DNA of 8,088 nt, taken from assembly GCA_013044465.1 (NCBI GenBank), contig JABEUL010000254.1:1-8088 (forward strand), written 5' to 3'. The position numbers were made by a program, and so were the translations under genes. Within the stretch, counting starts at the first letter, position 1. Every line of letters begins with the position of its first letter. Shown piece after piece: positions 1 to 5,517 of the stretch. Source of the DNA: Acidimicrobiales bacterium. Its GTDB lineage: Bacteria; Actinomycetota; Acidimicrobiia; Acidimicrobiales; JABEUL01. The notes beneath the pieces were generated by a model that saw only the letters and a program-made list of their open reading frames with translations, had not been told where the DNA came from and did not search any database.

Positions 1-1745
1 GCTTAGGAGTGGCTAATGCTCGCCCATCGGTAAGGCTGAATGCCACTTTTTCGCCAGTGTCACCACTTTTTGGATCAGTCGGGTTAGTGACCCAATCAGG
101 TGCAGTGGGAATAGCAATATTAGATGCAGTCAGAACTTCTCGAATTGGCGTCTCTGGCTTTGTTTCGATTGGCAATAAAGCTGATGTTTCAAGTAATGAC
201 TTGTTATATTATTTTTCTCAGGATGAAGCAACAAAGGTGATCGGCCTTTATCTTGAATCCTTCGGTAATCCAAGGAAGTTTGCTTCCATTGCTAGAGCGA
301 TTACTCTGAAGAAGCCAATTGTTGCAGTAAAGGCGGGAAGGTCACATTCAGGTACTAGAGGAGCCAAATCTCACACGGCAGCTGCTGCGACTCCAGATTT
401 AGCAGTTGATGCCCTATTTGGTCAAGCTGGTGTGATACGGGTGGATGATATTGACGAGATGGGCGATGTTATAAGGCTTTTGATTCAAGAGCCACTGCCA
501 AAAGGACTAAAGGTTGGGCTGGTCGGCAACTCCGGTGGCCCTTTGATCCTAGCTGCTGACAACTGTGAAAGTGCTGGGTTAATGGTGCCAGAACTATCTA
601 GTTTGACCAAGGAAAAAATCGAGAAAATTGCTCCTCCGGCATCTGCGATTTCAAATCCGGTGGACCTAACGGCTTCAGCAAGTGCCCAAGACATTGCCAG
701 GATTGTTGAGATTGTCAAAGACGATGACGAGATCGATTCAGTCTTGGTAGTTATTACCCCTCTATTAGATTTAGTTGCAAGCCAGGTCAGAGACCTCTTG
801 GACGAGCTACTCATAAATTCTGATAAACCAATAATCGGAATACTCTTAGCTGCTGGAAGAAAAGCAGCAGGTGATCCCGAAGTCAATGTACCAATCTTTT
901 CATCGCTAAGGCGGGGAGCTATTGCCCTATCTAGGGTAGCCAAATATGGTATTTGGAAAGATGAGCTTCAATCCACAATTCGCCATTTTGATGATGTTGA
1001 CTCAAAAAAAGTTAAAGAGATAATCAACAATGCTTTGTCTGACCCAAAGCAACCATCGGTTAAAAAAAATGTCTGGTTAGATACTTCATTTGCACTTGAA
1101 CTTATTAGTGCTTATGGGATCAACGCTCTATTGGGCTCCAAAGTTAATAACATTGAAGAACTTGAAAAAGTTGCAGACAGCCTTAGTTATCCCTTGGTTT
1201 TGAAAGTTCAAAATGGAAATATCGTTCACAAGAGCGATGTTGGAGGAGTGACTCCTGGCATAAATAGTCCGAGTGACTTAGTTTCGGCATATAGTGAAAT
1301 GTCAGACAAGTTGGGAGCGAGCATGGGAGGTGGCTTTATCCAGCCGATGGTACCTGTTGGCATTGAAACTATCGTCGGAGCTATACATGATGATGCATTT
1401 GGTCCACTGGTCATGTTTGGACTGGGGGGAGTCAGCACCGATCTATTAGGAGATCGGGCTTTTAGTCTTGCTCCACTTAGCTTGCAAGAAGCAAACAAAC
1501 TTATAAGATCCGTAAAAGCATCACCACTTTTGTTTGGATACCGCAATAGCGAGCCCGTTGACATAGAGGCATTGATTGAACTAATTTTGCGAGTCGGGCA
1601 ACTTGTAAGCGACCATCCCCAAATCATGGAGCTTGACTGCAATCCAGTGGCACTAAGTGGGAGTGGTGCGATCGTTTTAGATGCCAAAGTAAGGGTTGCA
1701 CCGTTTAAAGAAAAAATCGATCCTGATTTGAGGAGACTCAGATAG
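1..1745 (+). CDS. ADP-forming acyl-CoA (acetate-CoA) synthetase, 5'-truncated by the window
   Basis: Predicted cytosolic NDP-forming acyl-CoA synthetase, interconverting acetyl- or acyl-CoA + ADP + Pi with acid + CoA + ATP. The reading frame enters from before base 1: codons at 3-8 give L-G just ahead of VANARPSVRLNATF, which matches the end of the family's CoA-binding domain, so the GTG at 9 is probably internal. Counting from that GTG, a succinyl-CoA-ligase-like domain covers about residues 20-160, with the phospho-His motif SHTAAAA (His122, bases 372-374). A second ligase domain covers about 165-325 (GNSGGP at 173-178). An ATP-grasp domain covers about 350-575, with VHKSDVGGV at 406-414, GLGGV at 471-475 and ELDCNPV at 541-547. 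Related actinobacterial proteins carry an N-terminal GNAT acetyltransferase domain; whether this one does cannot be seen. Retention of the His argues for a working ligase rather than a Pat-type regulatory relic. The TAG stop overlaps the deacetylase start. Confidence 0.9.
   Translation, partial: LGVANARPSVRLNATFSPVSPLFGSVGLVTQSGAVGIAILDAVRTSRIGVSGFVSIGNKADVSSNDLLYYFSQDEATKVIGLYLESFGNPRKFASIARAITLKKPIVAVKAGRSHSGTRGAKSHTAAAATPDLAVDALFGQAGVIRVDDIDEMGDVIRLLIQEPLPKGLKVGLVGNSGGPLILAADNCESAGLMVPELSSLTKEKIEKIAPPASAISNPVDLTASASAQDIARIVEIVKDDDEIDSVLVVITPLLDLVASQVRDLLDELLINSDKPIIGILLAAGRKAAGDPEVNVPIFSSLRRGAIALSRVAKYGIWKDELQSTIRHFDDVDSKKVKEIINNALSDPKQPSVKKNVWLDTSFALELISAYGINALLGSKVNNIEELEKVADSLSYPLVLKVQNGNIVHKSDVGGVTPGINSPSDLVSAYSEMSDKLGASMGGGFIQPMVPVGIETIVGAIHDDAFGPLVMFGLGGVSTDLLGDRAFSLAPLSLQEANKLIRSVKASPLLFGYRNSEPVDIEALIELILRVGQLVSDHPQIMELDCNPVALSGSGAIVLDAKVRVAPFKEKIDPDLRRLR
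1730..1735 (+). promoter_or_regulatory. Ribosome binding site of the deacetylase gene
   Basis: A GAGGAG Shine-Dalgarno sequence lies inside the last codons of the synthetase gene, 9 nt before the GTG at 1745. It supports GTG 1745 as the start and, with the TAGTG overlap, suggests translational coupling. Confidence 0.6.
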
Positions 1746-2764
1746 TGATAGCTGTGTCCGTGTCGCCTGGGCTGGACCATGATCCAGGCGAACATCACGT
1801 CGAGAGGGTGGGAAGAGTCGAGGCATGTTACGAGGGATTGGTTTGCGTTGGACTTGAATCTGAGCTAAATATAGTTAAGTCAAAAGTTGCTTCAGATTCC
1901 ATTATTACATCGATCCATGACTCAACATATTTAGAAAAGCTAGATGCGGTTGCCCAAATGGGGGGTGCATTCGTAGATAAGTGGGGCGATACTTGGGTAG
2001 GGGAAAAAACACCTCACGAAGCACGTGTTGCTGTTGGTGGTGCAATAGAAGTTGTTGATGAACAACTAAGATCGGAGACTTCCAGTGGCTTAGTGCTTGC
2101 TAGACCTCCCGGTCATCATGCAGGAGTTGTAACACCTATGGGATTTTGCGTACTAAATACTGCGGCAATTGCTGCAAACTACCTTTCTCAAATGGGTGAA
2201 AAAGTAGCAATTTTGGACTGGGATGTGCACCATGGCAATGGGACGCAAGATATTTTTTGGAAGAGGCCGGATGTGCTTTATATTTCTTCTCATGAATGGC
2301 CGCTCTATCCGGGAACAGGTGATATTGACGAGGTAGGAGATAGTGAAGCAGTTGGGACGACACTAAATCTGCCATATCCGAGAGGGACAACAGGTGATGT
2401 TATGTTGATGGGTCTAGAGAACTTGATACTACCTATTTTAGATTCCTTTGGAGCAACTTGGATTGTAATTTCAAGCGGCTTTGACTCTCATAGATTAGAT
2501 CCTTTAGGCAGTCTTTCCTTTAGCGCGGGAGACTTTGGAATGTTTAGTGAAAAATTGGTTCAGAGTTATAAGTCGAGGATGACTTATATTTTAGAGGGAG
2601 GATATAACTTCAATTCGCTTGCCAAATGCACCGGAAGTGTGGCCTGTGCATTGATTGGTGAGAAATACAAGGACGTTGATGAGCTGGCAACTAATGGTGG
2701 ACCAGGCAGGGAAGTCGTAGAAAAGGCAATTTCAATCCATAAATCAATCGGAAGATTCATCTAA
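1745..2764 (+). CDS. Zinc-dependent deacetylase, HDAC/AcuC/acetylpolyamine amidohydrolase superfamily
   Basis: Predicted cytosolic hydrolase removing acetyl (acyl) groups from lysine side chains or small amines. All core HDAC motifs are present in order: the N-terminal HDPGEHHVERVGR segment (12-24), RPPGHHAG with the tandem His124/His125, GFCVLNTAAIAA (133-144), DWDVHHGNGTQ with zinc ligands Asp160 and His162, the YPGTGD loop (188-193), SSGFDSH with the third zinc ligand Asp247, and LEGGY with the transition-state Tyr287. At 339 residues it is a normal single-domain length. The GTG start is chosen because it has a GAGGAG ribosome binding site and the first beta strand begins immediately. It overlaps the synthetase stop by one nucleotide, so the two are almost certainly cotranscribed. 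This recalls the acuA/acuC pairing of acetyltransferase and deacetylase around acetyl-CoA synthetase, but substrate (protein, polyamine or other) cannot be read from sequence. Confidence 0.93.
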   Translation: MIAVSVSPGLDHDPGEHHVERVGRVEACYEGLVCVGLESELNIVKSKVASDSIITSIHDSTYLEKLDAVAQMGGAFVDKWGDTWVGEKTPHEARVAVGGAIEVVDEQLRSETSSGLVLARPPGHHAGVVTPMGFCVLNTAAIAANYLSQMGEKVAILDWDVHHGNGTQDIFWKRPDVLYISSHEWPLYPGTGDIDEVGDSEAVGTTLNLPYPRGTTGDVMLMGLENLILPILDSFGATWIVISSGFDSHRLDPLGSLSFSAGDFGMFSEKLVQSYKSRMTYILEGGYNFNSLAKCTGSVACALIGEKYKDVDELATNGGPGREVVEKAISIHKSIGRFI

Positions 2765-2808
2765 GACGACAAATAATGAGGTTAGCAGGGCCAGGTAGTG
2801 CTCATTTG

Positions 2809-2814
2809 TATAAT
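2809..2814 (+). promoter_or_regulatory. Candidate second -10 box (distal)
   Basis: A second perfect TATAAT lies exactly 40 bp upstream of the proximal one, in the same GTATAATTT context. No good -35 element is found at 16-18 nt, so it could be a second start site or part of a repeated operator rather than a full promoter. Confidence 0.3.
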
Positions 2815-2824
2815 TTCGCCTAGA

Positions 2825-2854
2825 CTGGCATAGAATTTGCTGAGGTAGTATAAT
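2825..2854 (+). promoter_or_regulatory. Candidate sigma-70-type promoter (proximal)
   Basis: TATAAT at 2849-2854 is a perfect -10 box. CTGGCA at 2825-2830 matches 4 of 6 bases of the -35 consensus with an 18-nt spacer. Transcription would begin near 2861, giving a leader of about 70 nt that contains both hairpins. Confidence 0.45.
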
Positions 2855-2873
2855 TTACTCTGTGAAGTGAGGT

Positions 2874-2914
2874 GACCACGAATAGTGGTTATATGCGATG
2901 TGAATGCATCGCAT
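2874..2914 (+). promoter_or_regulatory. Tandem hairpins in the 5' leader
   Basis: First hairpin: ACCAC (2875-2879) pairs with GTGGT (2885-2889) across a 5-nt loop, with a G-T wobble extending it. Second hairpin: ATGCGATG (2893-2900) pairs perfectly with CATCGCAT (2907-2914) across a 6-nt loop. They are two bases apart, and the second ends exactly where the ribosome binding site begins. A role in mRNA stability or translation control is inference. Confidence 0.4.
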
Positions 2915-2924
2915 GGAGAGGAGG
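2915..2924 (+). promoter_or_regulatory. Strong ribosome binding site fixing the start of the LppX-like gene
   Basis: GGAGAGGAGG lies 6 nt before the GTG at 2931. It sits inside any protein started at ATG 2904 or ATG 2913, and neither of those has a Shine-Dalgarno sequence. This makes GTG 2931 the likely start. Confidence 0.75.
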
Positions 2925-2930
2925 CCCAAA

Positions 2931-3836
2931 GTGGAAACAGATGGGATGAAGTTTCTGAAGCGAGCGGTCTTGCCTATAGTTATTTCTATAATTTTACTAA
3001 TCGTGTTGTTAAGCGTGCCTGGTGGTTCAAGTCTCAAAGTTGCACGCTCGACACCTAGTTCAAGTGTCAACCAAAGCTATGACTTTAATGCAAATATGTC
3101 AGTTTCAGTTGCATTTAATTTTGGAACGTTAAAAAAGAATAATATCAATATAACTCTAGGTGCTTCTGGTGCTGTAAATCCGGCAAATAGTAGTGCGCAA
3201 GCAGATGTGAGTATTGGCGGAATTCCTCGATTTGGCTCAACTAAATCGAGTACCATCAGTGCGCAGCTGGTCTTGGTTGGTTCAACAATCTATGTAAAAT
3301 CGGACCTATTAGGAAATGGACAATGGAAGTCGAAAGATATATCTTCAATTGTTAAGGGCTTAAATGGAGCTATAGCGGCTGACTTTAGTCCCGAGACGCT
3401 ACTTTCAACATTAGGTACGCTTGGATCTGTCACAAAAGGTTCTTCTTCTGTCGATGGGGGAGTAGCTGTAACAAGCTACTTGGTAAACGTGGATCTCAAG
3501 AAACTTTTAGCAAAGGTCTCTCTAGGTTCTGCAATTCCATGCATACCCGATGCGACAATCCCGGTTAATTTGTTGGTGGATGGGAATGGTTATGTCAGGC
3601 ATTTAGGGGTATCTTATAATCTCAGCAGCTTGATACCAAAGAAAATCAGTACCTATCTCAAAATCTCAGCGGTTTTAAATCTCTCTGTGGACTTTTCAAA
3701 TTTTGGAGCGCCAGTTGTAATAACTGCTCCAAATGCCACTCCAATGGGAGAGACTGGCCTTGGAAAGAGCCATTCATTGCCTCCAAAGCAAAGTTTGAGG
3801 GTTCCATTTTCTGGTGCTGGTATTTGCGGAAGCTAA
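2931..3836 (+). CDS. Exported LppX/LprG-like half-barrel protein without a lipobox
   Basis: A 301-residue protein from GTG 2931. Residues 12-29 are strongly hydrophobic behind a basic stretch (KFLKR), so it is a signal peptide or signal anchor. The rest is Ser/Thr/Val-rich alternating beta sequence. YVKSDLLGNGQWKSKDIS (121-138) and DFSNFGAPVVITAPNAT (254-270) resemble the LppX/LprA/LprF/LprG family of actinobacterial lipid-binding half barrels. Unlike classic members it has no Cys after the hydrophobic segment, so it is not expected to be lipidated. Its two cysteines (204 and 299) could form a disulfide outside the membrane. A Gly/Ser/Pro-rich tail follows residue 270. It probably shares a transcript with the DinB-like gene 6 nt downstream. 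The family assignment is from pattern memory and is moderate. Possible roles include lipid or glycolipid transport, but none is proven. Confidence 0.65.
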   Translation: METDGMKFLKRAVLPIVISIILLIVLLSVPGGSSLKVARSTPSSSVNQSYDFNANMSVSVAFNFGTLKKNNINITLGASGAVNPANSSAQADVSIGGIPRFGSTKSSTISAQLVLVGSTIYVKSDLLGNGQWKSKDISSIVKGLNGAIAADFSPETLLSTLGTLGSVTKGSSSVDGGVAVTSYLVNVDLKKLLAKVSLGSAIPCIPDATIPVNLLVDGNGYVRHLGVSYNLSSLIPKKISTYLKISAVLNLSVDFSNFGAPVVITAPNATPMGETGLGKSHSLPPKQSLRVPFSGAGICGS

Positions 3837-3892
3837 TTTTAGATGAAAGACCCCGAGTTTGTTGGCTGCCTGAGGGATCTTTCATCTGAAGT
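3836..3892 (+). promoter_or_regulatory. Long inverted repeat sequestering the start codon of the DinB-like gene
   Basis: AGATGAAAGA (3841-3850) and TCTTTCATCT (3878-3887) are perfect 10-bp reverse complements. The stem extends outward by five more pairs (two of them G-T) to 3836 and 3892, giving 15 continuous pairs; three further G-C pairs can form inside after a one-base bulge. The start ATG (3843-3845) lies in the stem, and the outermost paired base is the last base of the upstream stop codon. No T run follows, so it is not a terminator. Function is inferred. Confidence 0.6.
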
Positions 3893-4640
3893 ACATGAGT
3901 TGAGTTCACTACTAGGGGAAATTGACTTGGCTGCGTGGAAAAAAATTACTCCTTCGACACCTTGGAGTATTCAAGACAGCATTGGCCACCTGGCTTATTT
4001 TGATCGAGTTCAGGCTTTAGCCATTGAAGAGGCTGGTGCGTTTCAAACAATAGTGGAAAGGTTCGTGAACTATGTTGGCGATCCTATGGAAGAACATCTC
4101 AAAATGTCTCGTTCTCAAGATCCCAGCGAGACTTTAACTTGGTGGAAATCCTCATCTACTTTGATGAGAGGTGCATTTCAGAATTTGGAAGGATTCGAGA
4201 AACTACCTTGGTTTGGCCCTCCAATGAGGGCAATTTCGGCACTTAGAGCTAGAGTCATGGAGACTTGGGCTCACGGGCAAGATATCTATGATGCGCTCGG
4301 ACTTAAACGGGAGGCAACTCCCAGAATTTACCACGTTGTTCATCTTGGTCACAGAACTGTCGGCTGGTCTTTTTTGAGCCACGGACTAGAAGCGCCTAAA
4401 GATGGTATTCGTTTTGAGATACATGCAAATGATGGGAAAATATGGGAGTTTGGAGATCCAAGTTGTCAGGATGTGATTATCACAAGTGCACTCGATCTCG
4501 CACTTCTTGTTACCCAGAGACGCCATCGGGACGACTTGACCATCGAAGCGACTGGAGATAACGCTAAGAAGTGGGTTGAGATTGCTCAGGTATTTGCTGG
4601 TCCTTCTGGGACTGGTCGGAAACCTCTGTCCGAGCAGTAG
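3843..4640 (+). CDS. DinB/MDMPI-fold protein, TIGR03084 family
   Basis: A 265-residue cytosolic protein of the actinobacterial TIGR03084 family, related to mycothiol-dependent maleylpyruvate isomerase and DinB four-helix metal proteins. An N-terminal helical bundle covers about residues 5-155. The predicted metal site is His49 (in SIQDSIGHLAYFD) with Glu140 and His144 (in METWAHGQDIYDALG), matching the His/Glu/His zinc triad of MDMPI. A C-terminal domain (about 160-255) ends with VTQRRHRDD (223-231) and AQVFAGPSGTGRKP, the usual family ending. A weak ribosome binding site (GCGGAAG, 3826-3832) lies 10 nt before the ATG, inside the end of the preceding gene. The gap between the two genes is 6 nt, so coupling is likely. 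The last 77 bp are antisense to the 3' end of lgt. The reaction is unknown; a thiol-dependent transferase or isomerase is plausible by fold only. Confidence 0.85.
   Translation: MKDPEFVGCLRDLSSEVHELSSLLGEIDLAAWKKITPSTPWSIQDSIGHLAYFDRVQALAIEEAGAFQTIVERFVNYVGDPMEEHLKMSRSQDPSETLTWWKSSSTLMRGAFQNLEGFEKLPWFGPPMRAISALRARVMETWAHGQDIYDALGLKREATPRIYHVVHLGHRTVGWSFLSHGLEAPKDGIRFEIHANDGKIWEFGDPSCQDVIITSALDLALLVTQRRHRDDLTIEATGDNAKKWVEIAQVFAGPSGTGRKPLSEQ
4564..4640. other. 77-bp convergent (tail-to-tail) gene overlap
   Basis: The last ~25 codons of the DinB-like gene (plus) and of lgt (minus) share the same DNA. The DinB-like C-terminus in the overlap fits its family's normal ending, whereas the Lgt part is low-complexity tail, so lgt probably extended into its neighbour. 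No terminator can fit between the two genes. Confidence 0.85.
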
Positions 4641-5517
4641 TTCCAGTATTTATCGCACCCGCTGGGGTCAGCTCAAAGTTACAAAAAGATAACGAGTAGG
4701 ACATGAAGTTTACTAGCTTGGCAATTGGACCAAGCCGATCCACAACCGGGCTCCCAGCGTTTTTGTAGTTTCTCACAATCAGCACATATGCGACAGTAGC
4801 AAATGCAACTAGAATCAGGCTAGCTACTTCAACGGCATCCCACAGACGTTTTGGGTAGTCGAGGTATAAAAACTCGTCAAAAAAGCGAGTTAGATCCCAT
4901 AGTCCAATGGCAGATATTGCAGTTATATATATAGGACCTTTAATTTTTCTGGCTTCGATCTTAAGCACAATTAGATATACCGCGGCGCACTCAATCGCCT
5001 GGAATAGCGGCACGGGCAGTCGCTTCAGATCAGGACTTGACCCAGCGTAATACATGCCGAACCATTCATTTGTAGGCCTGCCCCCGCCGTTGATCATTAG
5101 TTGAGGACCCAGCAGCCGACCAATTGCCCAGCTAATCATTAAAACTGGAGCCACTAAATCAACTGCTACCCCAAAACTTAATTCAGGACATTTTTTACGT
5201 GCCACGTATAGTCCGGTGGGGATTCCCCCCAAGAGGCCACCGTATGAGGAAAGACCACCATGCCATACTTGGACTATTTGTGATGGATTTGTTTTGTAAA
5301 AAGAGAAATTCGCTATTACATGGATAATTCGAGCTCCTACGATTGAACTAATTATCACCCAAAGAAACGCAGTAGTTAGCCATTCGTAGTTAAATCCATG
5401 GTTCTTTAGTCTTCTTTCAAAAAGTTTGTATCCAACGTAAAATGTTATTGCAAGCCCAATTCCATAGGTATGGACTTGAAGGGGACCGATATTAAATTGA
5501 ACTGGAATTGGTTTCAC
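4564..5517 (-). CDS. lgt: Divergent prolipoprotein diacylglyceryl transferase
   Basis: Lgt-family integral membrane enzyme, expected to move diacylglycerol from phosphatidylglycerol to the lipobox Cys of prolipoproteins. The 317 residues show about seven hydrophobic segments (near 17-35, 46-66, 89-105, 118-137, 170-186, 194-212, 228-248). Family landmarks: IGPLQVHTYGIG (equivalent to the E. coli HWYG region), GAR (61-63), HGGLSSYGG (86-94), GR (133-134), GGGRPT (144-149) and RFFDEF (211-216). Several active-site positions differ from E. coli Lgt: Tyr92 replaces H103, and the GNFINGE motif that carries N146 and E151 is replaced by GPQLMINGG. Counterparts of Y26, R143, R239 and E243 are kept. 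The GTG start overlaps the hydrolase stop (GTGA) and has no good ribosome binding site of its own, which implies coupling. A Gln/Ser/Thr-rich tail of about 65 residues ends inside the convergent DinB-like gene. The family call is firm; normal Lgt activity is less certain. Confidence 0.85.
   Translation of the reverse strand: MKPIPVQFNIGPLQVHTYGIGLAITFYVGYKLFERRLKNHGFNYEWLTTAFLWVIISSIVGARIIHVIANFSFYKTNPSQIVQVWHGGLSSYGGLLGGIPTGLYVARKKCPELSFGVAVDLVAPVLMISWAIGRLLGPQLMINGGGRPTNEWFGMYYAGSSPDLKRLPVPLFQAIECAAVYLIVLKIEARKIKGPIYITAISAIGLWDLTRFFDEFLYLDYPKRLWDAVEVASLILVAFATVAYVLIVRNYKNAGSPVVDRLGPIAKLVNFMSYSLSFCNFELTPAGAINTGTTARTEVSDQSQKDQQIPEQSQPTS

Larger units (their letters stand above)
2765..2930 (+). 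promoter_or_regulatory. Promoter and structured leader upstream of the LppX-like gene
   Basis: Gene-free stretch between the deacetylase stop and the next gene. It holds two copies of GTATAATTT (2808-2816 and 2848-2856), each containing a perfect TATAAT, two small hairpins (2874-2890 and 2893-2914), and a strong ribosome binding site. No convincing intrinsic terminator for the upstream operon is visible: there is no GC-rich stem followed by a T run. Confidence 0.5.

Noticed and set aside
485..943. 152-codon minus-strand open frame inside the synthetase gene
   Set aside because: It is antisense to well-conserved synthetase domains, has Ser/Pro/Ile-rich shadow composition and no recognisable motif.
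1226..1798. 190-codon minus-strand open frame opposite the ATP-grasp domain
   Set aside because: The plus strand encodes clear ATP-grasp motifs and the start of the deacetylase; the antisense product has shadow-type composition and no family features.
2904..2906. ATG 2904 as the start of the LppX-like gene
   Set aside because: No Shine-Dalgarno precedes it, and the strong site GGAGAGGAGG would then lie inside the coding sequence; GTG 2931 fits much better.
3836..3892. The long hairpin read as an intrinsic terminator of the LppX-like gene
   Set aside because: No T run follows the second arm and the stem lies inside the next coding region, so termination is unlikely.
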